A stretch of DNA of 64,000 bases from Carnegiea gigantea. Its lineage: Eukaryota > Streptophyta > Magnoliopsida > Caryophyllales > Cactaceae. Under the pieces are notes generated by a model. That model had not been told where the DNA came from. It ran no database searches and saw only the letters and a program-made list of their open reading frames with translations. Within the stretch, counting starts at the first letter, position 1. Each line of letters begins with the position of its first letter. The stretch spans positions 1,081,001 to 1,145,000 of the forward strand of contig JAKOGI010000084.1 of NCBI GenBank assembly GCA_029747015.1, given 5' to 3'. Shown piece by piece: positions 34,926 through 47,800 of the stretch. Position numbers and translations under genes: made by a program.

Positions 34926-37011
34926 CGGAAAAAGCTCATTTCTCCGACAGAAAAATGGCTTTCCGACGGAAAATACGACGGAAAACAGTACGCCGGGATT
35001 CAGCTTATCGTAAAAATTATCCCGACGGATTCCGACGGTATGCGACGGAATTTCCGACGGAAAAACCCCGTCAGATAGCCTGCACCTCTATTTCTGCGCG
35101 GACTGGCGAGCAGGGGAGGGAGGTCATTTCCAACGGAAAGTCCCGTCGGAAATTCTGTCGGAATTTCCCACCCTCTTGAAAAAAAAAATCTTTTTTTAAT
35201 TTTATTCAAAATCCCAAAAAAAAAAAATTTAGAGCAAAAATTTTAAAAATGTAATACACGCGTAATACTTATAAGAAATGTAATACGCACGTACTAATTA
35301 CCAAATATAAAATTTTATGCATATCTGTCAAAAGAAATGTGCTAAATTACGACATTGTTTTGAATATACGCAAATTACTAAACTAATCAGAGTCGGATAA
35401 ATTTGTGAGATCATCATCATTGTCATTTTCGGAGTCCTCTTCATCGTCAGGATTCAAGTTGATGTGGCATACCTACAAAACATTAATATATACTTAACAC
35501 ACCTGAATATATACTTAATATACCTAAAAAAACACATACACTTCACATACTTACAAAACATTACAAACATACTTAGGAAATTTAAAGTATTCCCTAAAAC
35601 AAAACATATTACACATGTCTAATATACTTCAACATTTCATAATAATTATATAATCATTATAAATGTACATACTTATCATATTTTATTCCACTTATTCAAA
35701 TAAATACACTTCACAAATAAAATTAAAATTTAACGTAATTCACATTCATATGTTACGAAAAAATAAATTTGCTATTAAACCAACCAAATCATATGAAATA
35801 TTACCATATCTCAAAAAAAGAATATTATTCACATACTCACCAAAAATTAATATACACAACAAATCGCAAAAAATACATACTTAACATTATTAAACCATTT
35901 ACCAAAACAAAACATATATTAAATTAGAATTATTACACATATTACACATGTTTTTTAATTATTCAAATCAACATACATCACATATTAAATTAGAATTATA
36001 TTATACTTTCTCTCTATCATAAAAAATTCTCACAAAACCTCAAATATAACAATTAATGTAATTAAATATATATGCTAAAAATAAATAATTTCACATAATA
36101 ATATTATTTTCCCACATAGGCCTCATTAAACATCAATCACAAATTAAACCACCATTTTCACACCTCATCTAATTAAACAGACCCAAACAAAAAAATTACC
36201 ATTAACATACTTATCAAACTTAAATTAATATATACTTAACATATATAAATAAATTCACAAAAATAACAAGAAAATTAAACATACTTAAAAAATCATACAT
36301 GATTAACATATTTAACGTTTTATAATAAACAAACTCATTTTATTTAAATTATTCACATCAAGAAAATGTATTACACATGCTTAACACACTTAACATTTTA
36401 AAATAATAAACTAAACGCATCAAACTAAACAAACATGCTTCCAGATTAAAATTCACAAAAAAGAACACCACATATCAAATTAACATAATTTTAAAGTATA
36501 AAAATTCTACTAACCTTCAAAACCAAAAAATCACACGTATTACCAGCGGCGAGGCGCGGTGGCGGCAGGCGACGACGGTCACACTCGAAAAATTAAAAAC
36601 GCAAAAAATATCAATTAACTTAACTATTTCAACTTTAAACAATATATTAACCAAAAAAACCACTTACCGTTCACTTTTCCGATCACTAAAACCATCCAGC
36701 GAATCAAAAATTCACTTTCTCTCTCTTCCCTCTCTTTCTCTTCAAAACCTCTTCTCCCTCTAAATTTTGTTTTGCCGGCCAAAAAATCCCCCACCCCAAC
36801 ATTTAAAACCCACGCGAACGAAAAGCCTCGAGATCCATAAAACCATCCGACGGAAACCGACGGAATTTCCGACGGGTTCCGACGGAATTCCGTCGGAAAT
36901 TCTGACTTCTGTCGGGCTCCGCCTGCTTTTCCGTTGAATCCTTTGATATTTTCCGACGTCCATCTTTCGCATCGCTGTTTCCGTCGGAGTTTCACGGCGT
37001 TTTTGTAGTGT
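34926..37011 (-). mobile_element. CACTA-3, internally deleted CACTA inside the LINE
   Basis: Both flanks are dense in TCCGACGGAA / TTCCGTCGGA motifs (34940-35165 and 36846-36985). The right end is CGTTTTTGTAGTG at 36999-37011, a standard CACTA terminus, followed by TAA. The left CACTA terminus is not recognisable. The LINE also lacks coding sequence there, so a deletion at the left junction is likely. The core is AT-rich with ACATACTTAACA repeats, apart from one Tnp2 exon remnant. Confidence 0.82.
35383..35472 (-). pseudogene. Last Tnp2 exon remnant in CACTA-3
   Basis: After a TTTTGTAG acceptor, the minus-strand frame reads VCHINLNPDDEEDSENDNDD then DLTNLSDSD and TAG. This is the acidic C-terminus typical of CACTA Tnp2 (compare EDESDDDSGSE at the end of CACTA-1 Tnp2). 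No other Tnp2 domain is present, so the element is a deletion derivative that would need a transposase supplied by another copy. Confidence 0.7.
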
Positions 37012-37447
37012 AAGATCTTAGATCATAGAGAGTCGATCCCGTAGTTATCTTTTGGTTGCGGTGGCTTAGTGCTGGTAGTGGTTTTTTTCCGTATGTCGTG
37101 TTCGTATGCAGGTAGTACTTTCTTCTGGGAAGAGACAGCGTTTGCTTACCTTTGATCGTTAAAATATGTTACCTTCTTCTGTTATACTGTTCTTGCATTG
37201 CATAGTTTTAGCAACTTGTCCTTTTAATTTATCTTAGTTATTTCTTGCTATGTGGCCTAATTTTTCCTATTAAATGTTTTCATAAAAGCTTTCCTCTATA
37301 AAATATTTTCACAAAATCCTTTTTTTTTGTGGGTCTCTTGGAATCAGCCTCTCTACGGGTAGGAATACCGGTAGAGGTAAGGTTACCTACAACTGAATCT
37401 CCCCAGATGCCGCATAAGCAGGACCTCACACTGGGAGGTGGTGTTGT
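37012..37447 (+). other. LINE 3' region
   Basis: This resumes LINE sequence after CACTA-3. It holds T-rich 3' untranslated sequence, then GGGTCTCTTGGAATCAGCCT, GGTAGAGGTAAGGTTACC, CTCCCCAGATG and a terminal GGGAGGTGGTGTTG before the target duplication. The order resembles the conserved 3' end of plant RTE elements, which usually finish in TTG repeats. Confidence 0.7.
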
Positions 37448-37465
37448 ACATCTATACTTCACCCT

Positions 37466-37597
37466 ACGTTGAAACTCTAGCTGTTTACATGCAAATTTAT
37501 CAAATTCACTAACTCCGTTCAAAAATTCTTGTGTATATCCATTATGACTTTCCAACAGCCTATGATACATTCGACAATGGTGTTGTGGCCCATCCAT
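37466..37597 (-). pseudogene. CACTA-2 transposase Tnp2, N-terminus
   Basis: Starting at the ATG whose first base is 37597, the minus-strand frame reads MDGPQHHCRMYHRLLESHNG and FLNGVSEFDKFACKQLEF, then RRVKYRC. It breaks off in the LINE target duplication and resumes at 30937 with PCAKCK in frame. This is the transposase-associated N-terminal domain. Using one copy of the 18 bp duplication, the reading frame is uninterrupted across the join. Confidence 0.85.
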
Positions 37598-38900
37598 CTT
37601 TTGCCCATAAATCAATATTATGTAAGTTATTACATTACTCTTCATTTGGATTATGTACTTGTAATTGTCAAACATTAATCAACTATGCCCAATATTTTCA
37701 TCTCTAACATTTCAATTTGAATCATATGACAAATACAAATATATACATAAACGTACAAAGTATAAATAAATGAATATATACTTAACATTTTATTTTCTAT
37801 TCTGTAAGAAAAATAAATAAATCTACAACCATGTAAATTAATGTACATTACATTTCTTTATAATAAGTTTCATTAATTAAATATTTTTACGTTATTCACC
37901 TATATATTCAATATTATAATTACCACAAGGAAATTATATTTCTCTAATTATTCTAACTAATTCAACACCGGACATTCAAATTAAAAGGTCACATCATATT
38001 TTCATGCAGTGTGGATTTTGAAAAAGTGTACGCTAACATATTCAATACTCACATACATAATTCAAGATAAACAGCTATAAAATTTAAGGCATACCAAATC
38101 ACACATGGGTAATCTCATCTATTCTAAATCTATCATGTACATCTACATACCCATTTCTAATGAACCAAACTTATAAATACAATGAATTCACCATAATTTT
38201 CATCAATTAAGCGAAAACTTATAAACAATTTCATAAATTAGAACTTCACAACTCAAAGATCACATGACTAAACCGTAGAATAAAATGACAGAGAGGAGAA
38301 AGCAGATTGGAGCAAACCATTTCACACAAATTTCACTCATCTAACATAATTATAAACTAACAATTTAGACTGAACACTTCAATTTCATAAACTACAACTG
38401 AAAGCTACAAGAGAGCAGAGGGGAAATTAACACACTTGAAAAAGAAAGGGAGAAAAGCGCTAGGGGTCAACGGTCAGGAATGGAGGACAATGATAAGGAA
38501 TGGCCAGTCGGTGGCGGAACAACGGCCGGTGGCGTCACCAACGTGGGTGGGTGCAGCAGCAGCCTTGTTTCACTTCTCCGTACTGTCGATCAAACTTTGC
38601 TACTGCTTTTCTGTGGATCGAAGAGTCCGAAAGTGAAAAATCAGATCTAGGTTTTTATTAAAATTGGGGATGGAATTAGTGACAAACCGAGTGTGTTGCT
38701 AACTACTAAAAATTAATTTTTTACCGTAAAAATTAACTTTTTATTAGTCAGCAATAGAGGATTCAACGTTGATTCCTAAAAAATAATTTTTTAAATAGTC
38801 AGTGAAGGACTATCCCGTCGCTAGCTGTTTTGCCTCAGTTGCTTTTATGCGATTAACGATGATTCCTTTGCTAATTCTAGCACTTGCTTTCACTTTTTAC
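37598..38900 (-). mobile_element. CACTA-2 5' region and subterminal repeats
   Basis: AT-rich leader sequence upstream of Tnp2, then a short GC-rich part (38436-38636). From 38650 there are decayed TGGAATTAGTGAC, GTCAGCAATAGAGG, AGTCAGTGAAGG and CCCGTCGCTAGC motifs. These resemble the GGAATTAGCGATGGAAATTC motifs at 1-310. A CACTA terminus should lie near 38900 or beyond, but none is intact. Confidence 0.6.
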
Positions 38901-41802
38901 ATTTATGATAAACTCCATCATTATTTCCATCACTCATGGAGACGGATGTCTAGTTCGTCGTCGTCACTAAAAGTTGAAGTACCGATGGGTAAGTTTTGCT
39001 CTAGAAGGATTTACAAGCACACCTTCTTCTTGAAAGGAGAGTCAATACCTACTATATTACTTCTTTCACTTACATTATTTATAATGTTCAGGCTGAGAAT
39101 AGAAGTGTAGTAGAAAATTTAGCACATATATACACACACATCAACATATCAAGGGAACCCAATCAACTTAGCATGGAAAATCCCTCCACATTGAGGGATG
39201 GCCCGTCAACAATTCACACACCCGCTATTATAGGAAAGATATATTACAACTAAGTACAATTATAATATTACGCCATTGACTCTTATTTGGCTAGTGTTTG
39301 GGTCACCCCATTCTCATGAATCTCTCTCTCCTCTTCACACACTTTCCCTTGCTCAATAGTGTTTAGGGTGCTACTGACATATCTTACAAATACCCAATCT
39401 CACATCATGAGATTCATCACTCACAACCCCTTTCTTGGATTAAGAGGATCCCTTCTCACACTCTTACCTAGAGGGATTTGGGGTGACTTTCAGTCAAAGC
39501 CAACGGACCCCCTTCTATGTTCATGACACCGCCCAAAACTAGCTCAGGTCAGTGAACACTAGCTTTCACGTATACCTTCACATACTCATATTGCATAATT
39601 TACCAAACTCATTAAAATCATGGAATAGGCCTTTCTCCTAGCTTGGTGTACTTTAAATTCTTTAATCCTTCCCCCCTTTGGCTTTAGTAGAATTTCATTT
39701 GAAGATTTCACAGGTTATGCTAAGCTTAGACGCATAAATGCTATTGATGATTAATTCTTGTTAATGTATTAGGAGATTAATTCCCCTTTTGCACCAAGAA
39801 AAAAGCTATGTGCATAAGCCACAAACTGGAAACTTCCCTGTCTTCTTTTTTTCCCTTTTCATTATTTTTGAAGATTCTTCCCTAATTGAAATTTTTTTCA
39901 ATTATCATAATTAAAAATGAAAACAGCTTTCAGATCTATACTCAAAAATCTCAACCGTTGATTTCATTAAGTGGGAACCTAGTGTAGCCGGCAAAAGCAA
40001 CCAACTTCTGTATTTAGCCTCATGTGCATGCCACATGATCTGTATAATTGAGCCCCTTCCCCTTTTATGTTTTAATATTTTCTCTCTCCGCTGCTGCTTC
40101 TCTATTGCACCTCGAGGCATGAAAAAAGACCTGCTATTGCTTCTTCTACCATGGTATTCGACCAAGGTGGCACATTTCTCCTTTAGCGCTGCTTCTGCCT
40201 CCTCTCTCTCTCCTTCCCCTCTCTCCTCCATAGCTAGGGGCTCATGTTTCCACCATTAAGTATATTGTCCATGGATTAATTACTACAATGCATCTCGATT
40301 ACTTGCTAAGATCATTTCGAACAACAATTTCATGATAAATTATGAAATTACATCATAAAGAAGATGTAAGTTGGACAACATTTTACATAAAATGAAGGGT
40401 TTTGAACTCTGTAACCCCTGTTTTGGGTCTTTTACATATGAAAAAGTGGGTAGCAGTATCAGTTTTTATCCTTTTTTATTTTCGTAGAAGAATGTTGTTT
40501 GCTCAACTATCAAAATAAGAGATTTAAGGTCTCGAATCTGAGTCTGGATAGGGGTACCCAAGTACGTCAATTCGACTCTTATGGAAAGTAATGGCGGTTA
40601 TTGAGTGTTTAAGAGTGTGCCATTGACGTGCTTTTTTTTGGGGGGGGGGGTGTGGAAGAAGGTCATAATCAACCAGTTATGTGGGCTTCACAGAAGAACT
40701 ATCCCGGGAGATTATGTCGTTCAATCAGCCCAAAAAAAAAAAAAACAAAAAAAGAAAAAAATTTAAGAAGTTTCAATACTTCTGATATATTTTGCTGCTT
40801 GAAATTACGACCTTTGGCCAACTACAGAGGAGCCATGTCCATCGTGGCCTGCTAGCCTGGGGACTAGGGAGTGGGGAGCTGTAGGAGGGAGTCGAGTTCA
40901 CCTGTCATATTAGTTGACGGTAACAATATTCAATGGTTTAGATTTGTGCAATTTTGATCAATAGTCTAGATTTGTCAACTATCATAATCAGAAAAAATTC
41001 AATTATGGTAGAATTTTCACTTTTTATTTCGTCCCTTTTTTGTGTTTTCATTTCTTCTTTTCTTTCTTCTTTTTTTCTCTTTTTTCTTTTCGTTCTTTTT
41101 GCTAAGTGCGTTAACAATAACTAATTAATATAATTATGAGCTGTACTCATTCTTACAGTTTAGATTTTCAATTTCTACAATAACATTGGTACTGGATTCA
41201 TTGATGGTAAAATGTAGGTTCAGTGTGTTGATATGACTTTTAATTTCGGGAAAGGAAGTTTCATTAATTAAGCAATATACTTATTCATAATTTATAGTTT
41301 TATCAATTATAAAGTAAGGTTCCAGATTGCGCTAAAAAACAGGCCCATCGATTATGGAAGTTTGTTAACCCGAGTGTTACCATTCATAGAAAGCATTGTT
41401 GGTGGTAAGCTATGCTATTACTGGTTGGTCTGAAATTTTGGCAAGCACATCAAAAAAATTCGGACTTCACATTATACTATTTCATCATCGAAAGTAACAT
41501 AATTCTGTCATTATCCCTAAATCATTGTGGACAATACTTGGCCCAGCAGGTATCGTGCATTACATTAAACTACCAAACTTAACTCTCCTTGATCCAAGAA
41601 CACAGTTTACATTCTAACAAGCCAACCGACCAGGTCTAAAGAACACAGTTCGTGACGCCAGCGGAGTAAAGGGCTACATCGGCCCATTGGCTGACCGAAC
41701 AACCTTTGACTCCCGAGCATTTGGGCACTGTCACAATATTGGATAATTTTCAACTACAAATTTCAGGATATTGAACAAAATTTTTCAGGCACCACACGCA
41801 AG
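38901..41802. other. Intergenic sequence downstream of the methyltransferase gene
   Basis: No supported gene. 39110-39700 is moderately GC-balanced repeat-like sequence with CTCTCTCTCC and AACCCC motifs that could be a fragment of an unidentified retroelement. 40060-40260 is CT-rich. A G run lies at about 40640-40650. The gene's 3' untranslated region must occupy some of the right end; I cannot identify its poly(A) signal. Confidence 0.4.
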
Positions 41803-44800
41803 TTAGCCTGATTTTCTGGATGTATGCGGGCAGTTCTCACTAAGGTTGATGCAGTAAACACGGGATCCAAGATGCCGAACCTCTAGACCAGTGTCCTCGC
41901 ACCCCTTGAAGAATAGGGATTCATCGTCTTTTCCTATTCTCCGTCTCCAACTCATCAGAAAGGCAGGGTACGGCAATCCTGATCATGGTTTTGTACAGGG
42001 AAGATCAGAACATGAAATTTCTTAACTGAAATTATCAGATTAATCAAAAGAGGAAAAGAAAAATGATTAATAAGAAAGAAGATTGCACCATCTTGTTCAT
42101 TCTGAGAAGACGTATTCGCATTCCCTGCTGGCTGGTAGGACCTTAGTAGAAAGGAAAGGGTCTTTATCAACTTTGGATACTGCTTTACATCTACATAGAG
42201 AGAAAAAGGATGTGGACTTACTACCAATAAAATTGAGTTTACGACAATATTGGGCTATTTATAACTCCGATGCCTTTAAGGCATGACCCTGTTTATGCAA
42301 TAAAGTTGGCCCAAAGAATAGAACCGAACAATTGTATCACATAAACCCTAAAACCACATGATACAACCAGGAGATGAAATGAATAAAGTTAGTCGCAATC
42401 TAGCCATGCATTTTTCTACACGTTGACAGTTAAATAGGAGGCCTTTTTTGCAAATAATTTTGAATAATCAGTTAAGGAACCAGAAAGTTCAAGTCTGTCA
42501 ACAAACTTAGTTTTATTCCCCAACTTTTTCCTACAAAGTTTAATTTCCTTGATGCATACTTAACCCTTCACGCTTATTCACACCATTTCAAGACGGCCTT
42601 ATATTTGCTATTTCTCTGTTTCTGATAAAACGAAAGTCACTATTCCCAGTTTCAGATCATAACATAAAAACTCTCAGTTCGTTGTCCTCTATTTCGCAGT
42701 TGAGGTGAAGCAGCGGGCTAATCAATCCCTTTTCAATGCACAATCAATGAAACAGCCTTTCCCCCACATCTCACAAAGATAAGGCAGGCTGCAAACATCT
42801 AAATGCCCCTACTCTGCCTTATGGAATAGCATAACGAGAGACAATGGATTGGACATGTTAGTCATGTTTCCGTAGCTTTTTTGACCCAGGGGTTTAAGCA
42901 ATAGGAACTAGGGGTGTCGATGAGCCAAGCCGACTCACAAGCCGGGCCCTGGCAAATCGGCTCACTTTTTGGCTTGCCAAGCCTGACTCTTGGCGAGCTT
43001 GAGTCTTATGACTCCAGGCTCGTGAGCTCTCGCCGGGCTTAAAGGAGTCAAGCTAACGAGTCTAGCAAACTTCCGTGAGCCTTCTTAAGAAATAAATATT
43101 AGAGTTTGAATAATTAAATTTTCCGTGTAAGGTAATACTTTGATTAAGAACTACAGTTGACAAACACACTGCCATACTAATATAGTGTGCGTTTGCATCC
43201 TAATCCAAATTTTCTCACTTCTCCTCCCCCCACCTCTTTACAATTTAGACTTTTCACCTCCTTATATCATATGCTCATGTAAAGTTGAAGTAAAGAGTAC
43301 TTGCACCACTTATGTAAGCTGACACTCATAGCTCTATTACCTATTAACTAATGATGCTAGCAACCCATGAACTACTAATGACGGAAAAAAAAAACGATCG
43401 CTATAGGGCTAAACAATTAGGTATGTTCACCAATCCTTTCGTATTCATTTGAGAGCCTCATTATCCATATTAACTTTAAGCAGCAAGGTTCATATCTAAT
43501 TCCTAAAATGCAAGCTTTTATCCGAGTCCTAAATAAGAGAAGCTTAGGTTTAAAGCGGTAAACCCTGAATATCCAAGATCAGACTTGCGTCTCAAACAAG
43601 CCATGGATGAGCCGAACCCAAGCTCGAGCCTTAGATGAACCAAGCTCAAGCTTCATTTTACCCAGCTCGCCCGAGCTTGAATGTGAGCTCACGAACCGAG
43701 CTTGGCAAGCTCAAGCTCGGGCTCAGCTTGGCTCGAATACACCCCTACTAGGAACTAATCTCCAAGACACGACAATTGCATGTTTCCCACATACAAAATC
43801 CAAATTAAAATCCTCATCATACTTCAGTTTTCACATTAACTGTTCTAGTTACCGTCAAAATGGGGTCAAGCGCATAATTTACCTTTGACAATCACTTTCT
43901 CTGACATGATCATGTCACAGTCACAGACTCTGACCAACTTGAAAACTTCCATTACACCTTCAACACAAAGGTTTTGCAGATCTATGACTAATAATCAAAA
44001 CTTGCCCTCTATGTAGCCTCATTAGCAAGTTCATAATTCACTTTTACCTAGCAGGTGACCAAAAAAGTCTCACGGAAACTTCCTGAATTTTCTTTTGAGA
44101 TCACACATTTATATAAGTAAATGAAGAACAATTGGGAATTTAAGAAAATGACCGTTCGCAATGAATTGAGGAACACATAGGCAGATACACACACCCTCCA
44201 AAAAGGGGGAGGGGGGAAAAAAGGTCACTACCTGGAGACCTTCTAGGCATCGTAATCCAAGATGTTAATGATGCTTAACACCACTTACATATTCTCTCCA
44301 TTAGAATATTTCATTGGCAGTGCAAAAAATGGCACACAAAATCATAAATTCTGAATTATTCCTGTGGGAATTGAGATTCTAAAAGCCATATTTGTGGCTG
44401 ATAAGGTTGAAATGTTGATAACTTTCAATGAAGGTTCATCTGTTCCCTTCTTTTATTTGCATAAATTAAGAGACATATACGATCACAATGGGAGGCAACA
44501 GATGACGGAAGAATTTACAATGAAATATACTTACATAACAAGATATCACTAGCAATCACCAAATCCCAGTTCGGATTGGCAATTGGAAATTCATCTCCCC
44601 ATGTATCTGGAAAAATCATGCGTAACTTTCTTATCAGTAAAAGACCCAATTCTAGCATTAAACAAATGTCAGAATTCAAAAAGTTGAAGACTGAGATGAA
44701 TGTCCTCTAGACAAGATCAACTGTCTGTATGACACATGGTAAAATTATTCTCGCCCCCATTTCTTGGACATAAACCATATTTCTAGATAATAGAATTCTT

Positions 44801-47800
44801 CAGGAACAGTCTACCTACTAAACTGGCTCAACTGATACAGCTTGAAGGGTACCCATAACCTTAAGCTTCAGGGACTTGATTGACAAGCAAAAATATTCCA
44901 AGAAACTTGTACACTGACAAGTAAATCAGAAGACTAAGAGAAGAAAACCACAAATTACTCACGCTTGACATGTGGTAGAGGAGGGATGATTCCATTAATC
45001 TTGCAGTTATAACCTATGTTGTCCTGAATTTCTTGATCATCATAGTCTGAAGTTGTAATGTCAAGTTGAAGGAATCTTTTCAAAAAGATAGCAAGAGCTC
45101 CAGTGCCGCTGCATCAAAGATTGGAAACACAATTTCCTCAATGTTAAGCCATCAACAATGCAATAAGTTCAGACCACGCAACAGGGAAAATAAGACTCAT
45201 TCAAGGGTGCACCAGTGATCCAGATTTGCCTTATCACTCTAGTCCAGATGGAACTCTACCACGCTCTTGGATGTATGGCTAGTCCACTCCTCAGCGATGG
45301 CTGGTAACCATCTATCTAGTAGTCTTTTATGGTTTCACATGGGTATTCCTTCCACATAGAGACAAAAGATATGAAAAACGTGAAGAGTGCAGAGACTAAC
45401 GATGTGTTCACTTTCAAAAGGGAAAACATGTAATCTTATCCTTCACTAACAAACGGATCAGTTAAACCAGGTCTTGCACATGAGCTAAAGCTAGGGACTG
45501 GGCCCATAGTTGCCTGGAACGTGGGACGCTCCGGTACGGGGGACGGATTTGGGTACGTGATTCGCCACATAGTGGAGAATCCGATACGCGAGGGTCGTTA
45601 TTAGTACATCTAGTCCTCCAATTCAAAACTCCACATATCATAGAGACTCATAAAATGATTTAATAATAAGGCTTCTCCCACTTCCCTTCCCCCCCATGTA
45701 GGGCAACATTTTCACATTAATCCTTATTTCTTTCTCTCTCACTCTCTCTCTTCTTCTCGTTTTGCTCTATAAAAAGCTTGCTCATTCATTGCAACCTCAA
45801 AAATTCTTCCATTTTCTTCAAAATTTGGCCTATGGATCATGAAAATATGCAATACCATTGTGGTAGGAGATAGGTTCGCTGAATTCGCCGTATTTGGGGA
45901 ATTGGTACGCTAAAGTATCGCGTTCTGGTTCGCAGTACGCTAGGGGGTTGACAGAATCCAGTAACGATGACTGGGCCTCTACATGTTTGTGAATCATTTC
46001 AAGCCAATTGAAAAGCAAGCAGTTGCTAGGAAGGATACATGACAATTGTATAATGTTTGGTTGGATGTAATCAACCTTGTAATGCAAACAAGCTTGTAAT
46101 TGTGTTTTCATTACCTTGTTTGGTTGTATGAGAGTATTACAATAAAAAAATTATCTTGTAATTATGATTATCACAAACTAAGTAATAAGGACTGCAATGC
46201 ATTATATTACTATTACATTATATCCAACCAAACATCACATTGGTATCACACAAAATGGAAGCTAGAAGTACATGAATATAAATATTTAAGTCAGTGCTGC
46301 AATGAGCATTCCACATTCTTCTGCACAGGTAAGTATACCATGTGGATGGACCTCTTAAACTTTTAGTCTGCGGCAGCCAATTCTACATGAAACTGGCAAC
46401 AGCCCTGACACAGAAACTAAGGTCAACACGAACCTCAATAACCAGTCCCAATGGAACATTCACAAAGGAAAGATTTGAATGCCCAAGGGCTAATCCTTTG
46501 GGAGAGGGGCACACTTTAAGACTTTGAAATTGTGCTAAAGTCAAACAGAAAAACCAGAATGAGGGCGAATCTGCCCCACAAGAATTATCTATAAGCTCAT
46601 CAGTGGAAGATGAGAGAGCTACTTCTCTACAAAAACTATCCCCACAGCGGAACCAAAGACTAAAACATTCTCTAGGATCTTAGACAACATGTCAGTACAA
46701 AGAATTAAAAAAAGTCGTCAGCAGGTACAAGATTTAGTAAAATCTAAACTATCCAACAATGGGCTAGCCTCACTTGCTAAGTTGCCATATTCTTGATTAT
46801 GCAACGTTCGTTAGTTTCTAACCTCGGCTTCAAGGGCTAGAACTTCCTTAAATACTCTTCTATTTTCTGTCCTTTTTCTTTTTTGGGGAGGGGGTTCGAT
46901 GAATATTCAATCTAGGCTTTCCCTTTTCATTCTTTAGGGCCAACTGGCTAAGTTACTGAGATTTACAAATGGTGATAGCTGAAATGCACAAGCAGATAGC
47001 TGGACAGGATTTGGCAAAAGTTAGGTGTTTCAACTACAAGCCTACCAAAATGTAGCTAAAACTAGCTGAAACAAATGAACTAACTGCTACCGGAACAAAT
47101 TCTCAAAGAATAACTTCTAGTTACTCAGGAAATTTTCTTCTTCAAAAGACAAAAGGACATTACATGCCTCCCCAATTCAAGGACGCATCTTCCTTCTACC
47201 CAAGACCCATGTTGAACCAACCATTCTGCGAAAGCAAATGTTCCAGGCCAAAGCAAATTAGCATTCAGCTGGTGGAAAGAGAATTCACGCACAACCAGCT
47301 CCTGCAATTGCAAGGAAATGAAATAGTAAAAACACTTTATATGTGAAACAGATGGAGATCCTTTTCCTAAATGCAAGAGCCATAAACTCAAGTATGCTCA
47401 ACAGCTCCACTCAACAGTGCCTCAAAAAGTGAAACAATAGGATTGTTATCAATCAACATCTGGAACATAAAATGCCTCCAATATGCCTCTCCAATACCTA
47501 AACAACTAACAAGCAATTCATCCACCAGAAAACATTGGGGGGACAATACGCACTTTTGCTAGGATCCCGGAACGAGGGGGCAGCTTCATTGGGAGCGCCA
47601 ATTTGGATCATAATTTGCCGCAAAAGTTTTTCGGATCGCCAATTGCTTTCCTTAAAATAAAATAAAGGGGACTACTAATAGATGCCAAATGCCTTGAGAA
47701 CACATAATCAATTAATTAAATAAAAAATTATCTCATTAATTATATCATGTATGATATCTAGATTGCCTTCTTTTTCTTCCCGTATCACAACTAAACCCTT

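Larger units (their letters stand above)
30938..37447 (+). mobile_element. RTE-type LINE with 18 bp target duplication
   Basis: ACATCTATACTTCACCCT occurs at 30920-30937 and again at 37448-37465. The sequence between holds a CT-rich leader, an endonuclease/reverse transcriptase frame on the plus strand, a nested CACTA (about 34926-37011) and a 3' region. That 3' region includes a segment near 37330-37447 (CTCTTGGAATCAGCCTCTCT, GGTAGAGGTAAGGTTACC) resembling the 3' ends of plant RTE elements. Both target copies lie in the CACTA-2 Tnp2 coding region. Net LINE length without the nested element is about 4.4 kb. The target duplication shows that insertion was full length at the 5' end. Confidence 0.9.

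Noticed and set aside
36624..36995. Minus-strand frame of 123 codons at the CACTA-3 end
   Set aside because: Most of it translates the TCCGACGGAA subterminal repeats and CT-rich leader.
39911..40231. Minus-strand Glu/Arg-rich frame of 106 codons
   Set aside because: It begins in a CT-rich low-complexity run and has no recognisable domain or splice structure.
40640..40655. G run as a possible G-quadruplex regulator
   Set aside because: It is a single homopolymer run without spaced G tracts, and no gene lies close by.
47164..47346. Plus-strand frame of 60 codons
   Set aside because: It is antisense to exon 3 of the methyltransferase gene.
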